From NCBI RefSeq assembly GCF_021261325.1, contig NZ_JAJSBI010000005.1:124001-188000 (forward strand): a stretch of DNA of 64,000 nt, read 5' to 3'. The translations under genes were made by a program, and so were the position numbers. Below, piece by piece: positions 50,221-57,428 of the stretch. A model generated the notes under the pieces. It did no database searches. It was not told the DNA's origin and was given only the letters and a program-made list of their open reading frames with translations. How positions within the stretch are numbered: position 1 is the first letter of the stretch; every line of letters starts with the position of its first letter. This DNA is from Streptomyces guryensis. GTDB taxonomy: Bacteria; Actinomycetota; Actinomycetes; Streptomycetales; Streptomycetaceae.

Positions 50221-52356
50221 TCAACGGGCCCGCAGCAGCAACAGCGCCACGTCGTCGAGCCGTTCGCGCGCGGCCGTGCTGTGGTGTACGAGATGGTCGG
50301 CCAGCTCGTCCAGGGGCAACTCGCCCGCTTCCGTGAGGCGTTCGCCGAGGCCGGCGAGAGCGTCCTCGATGTCGACGCCGGGGGACTCGATCAACCCGTC
50401 CGTGTAGAGGGCCAGTACGGAGCCGGGAGCGAGGTCGACCTCCGTCGTCGGGTAGGTGGCGGAGCCGTCGATGCCGAGCAGCGGGCCGCCGGCGAGGTCG
50501 AGCACCCGTACCCGCCCGTCGGGGCGGCGCAGCAGCGGCGGTGGATGACCCGCCCGGGCCATCACGGCGCGCCCGCGCGCGGGATCGAGCCGTAGATACA
50601 GACAGCTGGCGAACAGATCGGCGCCGAGGTCGATCAGCAGCCGGTTGGTGCTGCCCATGACCTCCTCGGGGGCCTGTCCGACGGTCGTGTAGGCGCGGAC
50701 GGCGGTGCGGATCTGCCCCATCAGCCCGGCGGCGGTCACGTTGTGGCCCTGCACGTCCCCGATGACCGCCGCCGCCCCGCCCCGCGTCGGCACCAGGTCA
50801 TAGAAGTCGCCGCCGATCTCCATGCCGTGCGTGGCGGGCAGATAGCGGGAGGCCGAGTCGATGCCGGCCAACGGCGGCAGCGAGTGCGGCAGCAGGGCCG
50901 CCTGCAGGCCGTGCGCCAACTGGTGCTTGGCGTCGTAGAGCAGGGCCCGCTCCAGGGCCTGCGCGATCAGACCGCCCAGGCTCGTCAGCACCGCCCGCTC
51001 GTCCGCGGGGAACGGATGCGGTTCGGCATAGGCGAGCACACAGGTGCCCACCGGGCGTCCCGAGGCGATCAACGGCAGATAGGCCCAGGCCGCGAAGGAG
51101 TCCGGGGTGGCGTGCCGCGACGGGTACAGGCGTTCCAGCTGCTCCCGGGAGTCGAAGAACGCGGGCACCCCGGTGTTGAGGGCGTGCGTGCCCGGCGTCG
51201 GCTCCGCGAGCGGCAGTCCGTCGAACCGCTCCACGACGTGCGCGTCCGGATACCCGCGGTGCCCCAGTACGTGCAGCCGCCCCGCCCGGGAGCCGAGAAC
51301 CACCAGCGCCTGGCTGCCGACGGCCGGCGCGATCTCGTCCGCGACCAGTTGCACCACGTCCTGCACCCCCACCGCCTCGGTCAGCGCACCGGCCAGCGTC
51401 AGCACCTGGGAGATGGTGACCAGCCGGGACGGGGCGTCGCCGGGCTGCGGCCCTGCCCGGTTCATCTCTGCCACCGCCCGCGCCCGGGTGACCCGGACAC
51501 TGAGCCCGGTCGTACTGGGATACATCCGGAAGGACAGCCAGTCCCCGGGCGGGCGCAGCGCCACGAACGAGGTGGTCTGCTGGCTCATCAGCGCGGCCCG
51601 GTAGCGGTCCTCGTACACGGGGTCGTTGAGCCAGGGCACCGACGCCCACAGCTGTGTGCCCAGCAGCCTGCTGACCGGGAGTCCGATCAGCTCGGCCGCC
51701 GCGGCGTTGGCGAAGGCGACCCGGCCGTGCAGATCGAGCGAGCACAGTCCGTACGGCAGCCGGGACACCATCCGTGCCGCCTCCACCGTGCCGAGCGTCC
51801 CGGCCGCGCCGCCCATCGGCGGGACGCCGAGCAGATCGGGCTCGGGCAGCAGCGGGTGTCTCTCATCGAGGGCCCGCTCCAGCCGCTTGGCGAGCCGGTC
51901 GCAGGCCGCCGTCAGATGCTCCCGCTCGCGGTCGGACAGGTCGGGAGGATGGGTGCCGGGCCAGGTCACGAAGACGGCGCCGTACGCGGTCGAGCCGGTG
52001 GCCACCGGTACCGCGGCCAGCGCGAAGGGGTAGGGCAGCACCACGGCGATGCGCGGATAGCGGGCCGCCATCTCCTCCTCGCCGCCCACCCACACCAGCC
52101 GTCGCTCCCGCACCGCCTCGGAGACCGGGATCGGCGCGCTCAGCCCCACCCGCTCCCAGGGCGCGGCGAAGGCCCGGGGCAGGCCCGCCATCACGGCCAT
52201 CTCCAGTACGGGTTCGGCGGGCGACAGCAGATACACGGCGCCGGAGTGCGCGTGGACGTCGTCCATCATCGAGGCCAGCGCCAGGGACAGCAGGGGGCGG
52301 CCCACCCGCGTCCTCGCGGCCGCCGGCGCCTGTGCGGACGTCTGCCCGTCGGACAC
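50221..52356 (-). CDS. GAF/PAS/GAF sensor with SpoIIE-type phosphatase
   Basis: A 711-residue signalling phosphatase. Domains: GAF (about 10-165), PAS (195-300; YGLCSLDLHGRVAFANAAAA), GAF (310-470) and PP2C/SpoIIE (490-710; GGDFYDLVPTRGG, VIGDVQGHNVTAAG, MARAGHPPPLLR, LYTDGLIESPG, LDDVALLLLR). It has no HATPase domain, unlike the other two SpoIIE proteins in this window. A GTG at 52365 touches its GAGGAG site, so the GTG three codons later (52356) is preferred. It is next to ramR but divergent from it. Confidence 0.88.
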   Translation of the reverse strand: MSDGQTSAQAPAAARTRVGRPLLSLALASMMDDVHAHSGAVYLLSPAEPVLEMAVMAGLPRAFAAPWERVGLSAPIPVSEAVRERRLVWVGGEEEMAARYPRIAVVLPYPFALAAVPVATGSTAYGAVFVTWPGTHPPDLSDREREHLTAACDRLAKRLERALDERHPLLPEPDLLGVPPMGGAAGTLGTVEAARMVSRLPYGLCSLDLHGRVAFANAAAAELIGLPVSRLLGTQLWASVPWLNDPVYEDRYRAALMSQQTTSFVALRPPGDWLSFRMYPSTTGLSVRVTRARAVAEMNRAGPQPGDAPSRLVTISQVLTLAGALTEAVGVQDVVQLVADEIAPAVGSQALVVLGSRAGRLHVLGHRGYPDAHVVERFDGLPLAEPTPGTHALNTGVPAFFDSREQLERLYPSRHATPDSFAAWAYLPLIASGRPVGTCVLAYAEPHPFPADERAVLTSLGGLIAQALERALLYDAKHQLAHGLQAALLPHSLPPLAGIDSASRYLPATHGMEIGGDFYDLVPTRGGAAAVIGDVQGHNVTAAGLMGQIRTAVRAYTTVGQAPEEVMGSTNRLLIDLGADLFASCLYLRLDPARGRAVMARAGHPPPLLRRPDGRVRVLDLAGGPLLGIDGSATYPTTEVDLAPGSVLALYTDGLIESPGVDIEDALAGLGERLTEAGELPLDELADHLVHHSTAARERLDDVALLLLRAR

Positions 52357-52689
52357 GCCGACCACCTCCTCGCACGGCCGGGCGACGGGTCCCAGGGATC
52401 AATCTGCCCCCTGGCGGCCGCTCGCGCACGGCGAGCGGTGGCCGGGAGGGCGCCGCCCGGCCCGCGTACGGGCACACGACAGCCCCCGGCCCGGTGAAGA
52501 GACCCCGCGTACCCCCCTGCCCCCGGAGCATGCCCCCTCAGTTGATGCGCGGGACGGTGTGCGGGCGCCGCCTGTGCGCCCCCGCGCCCCCTCTTGGCCG
52601 GTTCTTCGCGCCCATGAACGGTCGCGGGCGCCAACAATGGGCACGCGTTCAACACAATGCGACCGCGGACGGACAGCTGAGGGGCGGCA
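52357..52689 (+). promoter_or_regulatory. Divergent region upstream of ramR
   Basis: This 333-bp gap is GC-rich near the SpoIIE gene and less so near ramR. A -10-like CACAAT precedes ramR by about 35 bp (near 52652-52657), and a GAGGGG ribosome site lies before the GTG. No conserved operator was recognised. Confidence 0.4.
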
Positions 52690-53298
52690 GTGATCCGGGT
52701 ACTTCTGGTGCATGACGAGTGTCTGGTGCGGTCGGTGCTGGCGGACTGGCTGCGCCGGGAGCCCGACCTCGGAGTGGAGGACACGGCGTGGCGCAGTGCA
52801 CCCGGCCGGGTGAGATCCCTGCGGCCCGATGTCTGCGCGGCGGACCTGGAGTGCGCCGACGCGTACGGCATCCCGCCGCTGGGCGAGCTGCGCTCCCGGG
52901 GCCCGGGCACGGCGCCGCCGGGACTTCTCGTGCTTGCCAGTGCGAACAGGCCCGGCCTGCTGAAACGGGCGATCGAGGCGGGGGCACTCGGCTATGTCGA
53001 CAAGGAGGCCTCACCGGAACACCTCGTGCACGGGATCCGGCGGGTCGCCAAGGGGGAACGTTTCGTCAACGACTCGCTGGGCTTCGGGTTCCTCAAGGCC
53101 GCCGAGATGCCGCTGACCCGCCGGGAGCTGAGCGTGTTATCCCTGGCCGCCGAGGGCGCCTCCGTCGCGGAGATCGCGGGGAGTCTGCACCTGTCCCACG
53201 GGACCGTGCGCAACTACATGGCGGCCATCACCCGCAAGACCGGGGCCCGCAACCGCATCGACGCGATCCGCATCTCGCAGGGGGAGGGCTGGCTGTGA
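52690..53298 (+). CDS. ramR: Orphan response regulator of the SapB cluster (RamR/AmfR)
   Basis: A 202-residue NarL/FixJ-type regulator. The receiver (1-120) has HDECLVRSVLADWL and VDKEASPEHL with the conserved Lys; the usual phosphoacceptor Asp is expected in CAADLECAD. The LuxR-type helix-turn-helix (about 140-200) is LTRRELSVLSLAAEGASVAE, then LHLSHGTVRNYMAAITRKTG. RamR activates the ramCSAB operon for SapB. The rare TTA codon at 53137-53139 (Leu150) implies dependence on the bldA tRNA. Its 3' end overlaps the convergent ramB frame by 162 bp. Confidence 0.92.
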   Translation: MIRVLLVHDECLVRSVLADWLRREPDLGVEDTAWRSAPGRVRSLRPDVCAADLECADAYGIPPLGELRSRGPGTAPPGLLVLASANRPGLLKRAIEAGALGYVDKEASPEHLVHGIRRVAKGERFVNDSLGFGFLKAAEMPLTRRELSVLSLAAEGASVAEIAGSLHLSHGTVRNYMAAITRKTGARNRIDAIRISQGEGWL

Positions 53299-55269
53299 CG
53301 GTACGGGTGCCCAGCTGCCGACGAGCTCCCGGTAAAGCGGCGAGGTCTCCAGCAGCTCGTGGTGGGTTCCGCACGCCGTGCCCCGCCCGTCCATGACCAG
53401 CACGCGGTCGGCCCGCCGCGCCGAGCTGATGCGGTGCGCGACCACGACGAGGGTGCCGCCCGGCCGCTGCGCGAAGGCACGCTCCGCTCGTTCCTCGGCC
53501 TGCGGATCCAGATGACAGGTCGCCTCGTCGAGCAGGGCGAGGGGGGCGTCCGAGAGATAGGCGCGGGCCAGCGCGATGAGCTGCCGTTCGCCCGCGGAGA
53601 GCACCGCGGGGTCGATCTCGGCGCCGGGCCCGCCGAGCGCGTCGACCAGCGGACCGAGCCCGACGGCTTCGGCCGCCGCGACCAGCTCCGCCTCGGACAC
53701 GGGGTCCTGCCGGAAGTGGGCGAGGTTGTCGGCGACGGTGCCGGTGAAGACGTACGCCTCCTGGGGAATGAGCACCCGCTGCCCAGCGGCCGCCGCCGAC
53801 GGCACCGGCTCCCCGCCCACCAGGATCGTCCCGCGTCGCGGTTCCAACAGTCCCGCGACCAGAGCGGTGAGCGTGGACTTCCCGATACCGCTGGGACCGA
53901 CGACGGCAAGGTGGGAGCCGGGAGGAAGGGTGAGGTCCAGGTTCTCCATCACGGGAGTGGCGGTGGGGCTGTAGGCGAAGGTGACGGAGGTGAGGGAGAG
54001 GGCGGGGGCGGCGGTCGTGTCGTGGGGAGCCGGGGGCCGCGGGATCCCCTGGAGGGGGTGGCTCGGTGCGGCGGGGACCTGGTGGGGGTGGTCGCCCGGT
54101 GTGGCTGGGGGCGGCGAATGGCCTGGCGCAGTGGTCGGACGTCCGCCTTGCTCGCCGGGTGCGGATGGCGCCTTGCCGCGCTGATCGGCGGTGGTTGTTG
54201 AGGGGGTGGGCCGGTCGGCCGGTGCCGGGCTGGGCAGAGCCGATTCGCGGTGGCCGCCGTGGTTGTCTGTTCCGGTTCGATCCGGGGCCGGCCGGTCGGT
54301 GCTGGGCCCGTGGGGCTGGGCCAGCCGGCGTAGGACCACCGTCAGACGTGAGCCGCTCGAGCCCAGGCCGTGGACGAGGTTGCGGAGGGCCGGGAGGAGG
54401 GACTGGGTGATGTAGGCGAGGGCGCCGACCAGGGCACCCGTGGTGACGCCCCGGGACAGAAGCCAGGGAGCGGCGGCGAGCAGCACAACCATCGGGAGCT
54501 GGCCGCCGATGGCGAGCGACGCGATGCGCAGGACGCCCCAGCGGGCGAGGGAGCGGGCGGCCCGCAGTTCGGCGTCGACGCGTTCCCCGGTGTCGGCGGC
54601 GATGCGCTCCTCGGCTCCGGTGGCGGTGATGTCCCGCAGCGCCGGGCAGACGGCCCCCAGCCGGTCGGCCAGGGCCTCGTCCGCGACGAGGAACGCCTCC
54701 TGCCGCCGGGCCAACGGCCGCAGCGACGCCGCGAACACGGCCACCCCGGCAACCAACGGCGGCCCCACGACCAGCAGGAGCAGCGGGGCGAGCGAGAACA
54801 GCCCGACGAACGCCCCCACCGCCGTGAACACGAACGACCGCGACACCATCACGAGCCCGGCGAAGGTGTCCCGCGCGATCTCCACCTGCTGGGTGAGCCT
54901 CGACAGCGCCCCGCCGTCGGCCTCCCGCACCCCGCGCCCGACCACCTTTGCGACGAGCCGGTCCCGCAGGGGTTCCACCAGCTCGGCGACGGCCGCGTAC
55001 ACCCGCCCGGTCCCGTACGCACCCACGACGACACCGAGCCCGGCCACCCCGAGCCAGGCCAGCCCGACCTCGGCCCGCCCGGCCAGGAACCCCGCGTCCA
55101 GTGCCTGCGCCGGGGCGTACCCGGTGACGAAGGTCTGCCCCGTCTCCAGCACGGACCACCCGGCGAGCCGCACCACGACCCGCCGGCGGTCCCGCAGGAA
55201 ACGGAGACCGCGCACAGCGATCCCCCCGGTCATGGACGTACCTCGCCGCGCGCCGCCCCGGTCGTTCAT
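53137..55269 (-). CDS. ramB: ABC transporter of the SapB cluster (RamB/AmfB)
   Basis: A 710-residue fused permease/ATPase. Six helices occupy the first 310 residues, and the ATPase has VVGPSGIGKSTLT, LSAGERQLIALARAYL and LALLDEATCHLD. Between them lies a linker of about 105 residues (near 318-423) rich in Pro, Thr and charged residues, absent from typical ABC exporters. The C-terminal about 53 residues run antisense through ramR and stop at TAA, the complement of ramR's TTA codon. The ATG at 55269 has GGAG upstream. With RamA it probably exports the SapB-like lantibiotic peptide. Confidence 0.88.
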   Translation of the reverse strand: MNDRGGARRGTSMTGGIAVRGLRFLRDRRRVVVRLAGWSVLETGQTFVTGYAPAQALDAGFLAGRAEVGLAWLGVAGLGVVVGAYGTGRVYAAVAELVEPLRDRLVAKVVGRGVREADGGALSRLTQQVEIARDTFAGLVMVSRSFVFTAVGAFVGLFSLAPLLLLVVGPPLVAGVAVFAASLRPLARRQEAFLVADEALADRLGAVCPALRDITATGAEERIAADTGERVDAELRAARSLARWGVLRIASLAIGGQLPMVVLLAAAPWLLSRGVTTGALVGALAYITQSLLPALRNLVHGLGSSGSRLTVVLRRLAQPHGPSTDRPAPDRTGTDNHGGHRESALPSPAPADRPTPSTTTADQRGKAPSAPGEQGGRPTTAPGHSPPPATPGDHPHQVPAAPSHPLQGIPRPPAPHDTTAAPALSLTSVTFAYSPTATPVMENLDLTLPPGSHLAVVGPSGIGKSTLTALVAGLLEPRRGTILVGGEPVPSAAAAGQRVLIPQEAYVFTGTVADNLAHFRQDPVSEAELVAAAEAVGLGPLVDALGGPGAEIDPAVLSAGERQLIALARAYLSDAPLALLDEATCHLDPQAEERAERAFAQRPGGTLVVVAHRISSARRADRVLVMDGRGTACGTHHELLETSPLYRELVGSWAPVPSQPALPLRDADRVDAVAGPGLAGDGRHVVAHGPVGQVQTPRDLRDGGALGGQG

Positions 55270-55429
55270 GCCGGTGCTCCGTTCCCGGCCACGGCCCGGA
55301 AGCCGGCGCCCCGCCACGTCTCCACGCCCGCCCTCACGGCACGTCCCGCGCCCGGCTGCTCATGGGAACCGTGCGGCGGGACGACTCCGCCCCGCCGAAG
55401 CCCGCGACCACCCTCGTAGCCCGCGCCGT

Positions 55430-57133
55430 TCACGCCGGGCCCCCATCCCCGAACACCGACCGATACCCGGCCAGCCGCCACAACTGCGCATGCGTCCCCA
55501 CCGCCCGCACCCGCCCCCCGTCCAGCCACGCCACCGCATCCGCCCGGGAGGCCGTGGCCGCCCGATGGGCGATGAGGAGCCGGGTGCGGTCCGAGCCCTG
55601 CGTCAGGGCCTCGGCGATCTGTGCTTCCGTCACCGTGTCGAGGCTGGAGAGGGCGTCGTCGAGGATGAGCAGGCGGCCGTCGTGGGCGAAGGCCCGGGCC
55701 AGGCCCAGGCGTTGGGACTCGCCGCCGGAACGGGGCGCGTCGGCGCACGCGGTGGCGTAGCCCTTCGGCAGGCGGTGGACGAAGTCGTCGGCGCGGGCCA
55801 GGCGCGTCGCCTCGCGGATCCGTGCGGGGGAGGGGGGCTGCGGACCGAGCGCCAGCGTGTCCTCGATCGTGGTGCCGAGGAGGGCGGGGCGCTCGAAGGC
55901 GTATCCGACGGATTGGCGCAGGTCGGTGTGGGTCAGTTGGCGGAGGGGGACGCCGTCGAGCAGGATTTCTCCGCCGTCCGGGTCGGCCAGGCGTCCGGCG
56001 AGTGCGGCGAGCAGCGACTTGCCCGTGCCGGAACGGCCGACCACGGCGAGTGTCGTGCCGCCGGGGACGACGAGGTCGACGCCGTCGAGGAGGGTGCGGT
56101 CGCCGCGCCGCGCCGTCACGCCGCGCAGCTCCAAGTGGCCGGGGCCGGGCGGAAGCCGGCGGTCTCCATAGGTCACGGCCGGCTCCGCCAGTACCTCGTC
56201 GAGGCGCCCGGCGGCCGCCCTGGCCCGGGCCAGACTCGCGAACTGGCCGACCAGCACGCCGACGCCCGCCGCGAGGACCGCGTACCGGGAGGCCGCAAGC
56301 ACCTCGCCGACCGACAGCCGGTGCCGGGTGAGGAGCACTCCGGCGACCGCGATGACGCCCAGCTGCAGCAGCGGCGCCACGGCGCTCGCCTGTGCCGCGG
56401 CCCGCCCCTGCACCCGCCACATGCGGTGGCCCGCGCGGGACAGTTCGGGCAGGGGGCGCAGGATGCGAGCCGTCTCCTTGCCCGCCGTACCCGCGGCGGC
56501 GATGGTGCGATGCCCGGCCACCGCCTCCGCCAGCGCGCCCGCGATCCGCCCCTGCACCTTCTGGTAGTCCGCCACACAGCGTGTCGTGTCACGGGCGAAG
56601 GTGCGCAGAAGGAGCGTCAGGAGTGGTCCTCCGGCCAGGAACACGGCCGCCAGCCACGGGTCGATCAGGCCGAGCGCCACGACGCCCCCGACGGGACCGG
56701 CCAGCGCGGCGAGCAGTGCGGCTCGGGCGGCCGGAGCGGTTCCTGCCTGGGCCGCGTTGCCGACGAGGCGGGCGACGAGATCGCCGGGCCCGAAGCGGGT
56801 GGCGGCACGCGGGCCGACGGCCAGCACGTGCCCCGTCAGCCGCCGCCGCAGCCACGCCGCCGTCCGGGCGTCTACGGTGCCGCCCAGCACGGTCTCGCAG
56901 GCGTCGAGCAGGGCCAGCAGCAGCACGATCCCCGCGCAGTACAGCACCCAGCGGGTCGCGGGGGAGTGTGCCAGGAGCAGGTCGAGGGCGCGGCCGAGCG
57001 CGGCCGGCAGCAGGAGCCCCGCACCGGTCGACGCCGTGCTCATCAGGCAGAGGGCGATGCAGCGCGCGCCGCTGTGCCGGGTCGCGGAGTTCAGCAACGC
57101 GGCGGCGGGGGCGGCGTCGGCACGAGTCGTCAT
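55430..57133 (-). CDS. ramA: ABC transporter of the SapB cluster (RamA/AmfA)
   Basis: A 567-residue fused permease/ATPase. Six helices are followed by an ATPase with Walker A VVGRSGTGKSLL and signature RSGGESQRLGLARAFA. The Walker B is LLILDDALSSLD, in which the catalytic Glu is replaced by Asp; this suggests a degenerate ATPase site and a need for RamB as heterodimer partner. The ATG at 57133 was chosen over one six codons earlier. It is separated from ramS by a strong hairpin. Confidence 0.88.
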   Translation of the reverse strand: MTTRADAAPAAALLNSATRHSGARCIALCLMSTASTGAGLLLPAALGRALDLLLAHSPATRWVLYCAGIVLLLALLDACETVLGGTVDARTAAWLRRRLTGHVLAVGPRAATRFGPGDLVARLVGNAAQAGTAPAARAALLAALAGPVGGVVALGLIDPWLAAVFLAGGPLLTLLLRTFARDTTRCVADYQKVQGRIAGALAEAVAGHRTIAAAGTAGKETARILRPLPELSRAGHRMWRVQGRAAAQASAVAPLLQLGVIAVAGVLLTRHRLSVGEVLAASRYAVLAAGVGVLVGQFASLARARAAAGRLDEVLAEPAVTYGDRRLPPGPGHLELRGVTARRGDRTLLDGVDLVVPGGTTLAVVGRSGTGKSLLAALAGRLADPDGGEILLDGVPLRQLTHTDLRQSVGYAFERPALLGTTIEDTLALGPQPPSPARIREATRLARADDFVHRLPKGYATACADAPRSGGESQRLGLARAFAHDGRLLILDDALSSLDTVTEAQIAEALTQGSDRTRLLIAHRAATASRADAVAWLDGGRVRAVGTHAQLWRLAGYRSVFGDGGPA

Positions 57134-57175
57134 ACGGCTGCGGCCTCGCATCCGGGGTCGGGGGAGCGCAGGACC

Positions 57176-57212
57176 CCGGGCGGCCCCTCCCTCGCGGGAG
57201 CGGACCGCCCGG
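57176..57212 (-). terminator. Hairpin between ramS and ramA
   Basis: Outer stem CCGGGCGG/CCGCCCGG (57176-57183, 57205-57212) with an inner CTCCC-TCGC-GGGAG stem. It lies downstream of ramS and would stop many transcripts, giving more ramCS than ramAB mRNA. Confidence 0.65.
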
Positions 57213-57233
57213 AGCCGTGGGTGCACGGTGCCG

Positions 57234-57353
57234 TCAGAGACAGAGCAGAACGCTCGCTGCGCTGATGCAGGAGAGCAGGCTCGCGGTGCTGGCGCCGCCG
57301 CCACCGCCGGTGTGCTCGTCGGATTCCATCGTCTGCAGGTCGAGCAGTGCCAT
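57234..57353 (-). CDS. ramS: SapB-type class III lantipeptide precursor (RamS/AmfS)
   Basis: A 39-residue precursor, MALLDLQTMESDEH plus a Gly-rich stretch and a core. The LLDLQ box is the class III leader recognition motif. The core has two SxxSxxxC units (Ser22-Ser25-Cys29 and Ser31-Ser34-Cys38), the same pattern as SapB, so two (methyl)lanthionine or labionin rings can form. The end is hydrophobic (SVLLCL), as needed for a surfactant that helps aerial hyphae emerge. AAGGA lies six bases before the ATG. Confidence 0.95.
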   Translation of the reverse strand: MALLDLQTMESDEHTGGGGGASTASLLSCISAASVLLCL

Positions 57354-57402
57354 TTCGTGTCCTTCCATCTGTGTGTTCACCCGTGGGGACGGGGTTGGGT
57401 CA

Positions 57403-57426
57403 CGGCTCCGTCAGGTTGCGGAGCCG
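57403..57426 (-). terminator. Hairpin between ramC and ramS
   Basis: CGGCTCCG, an eight-base loop, CGGAGCCG, starting two bases after the ramC stop. It may partly terminate or process the ramC-ramS transcript. Confidence 0.5.
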
Positions 57427-57428
57427 CG

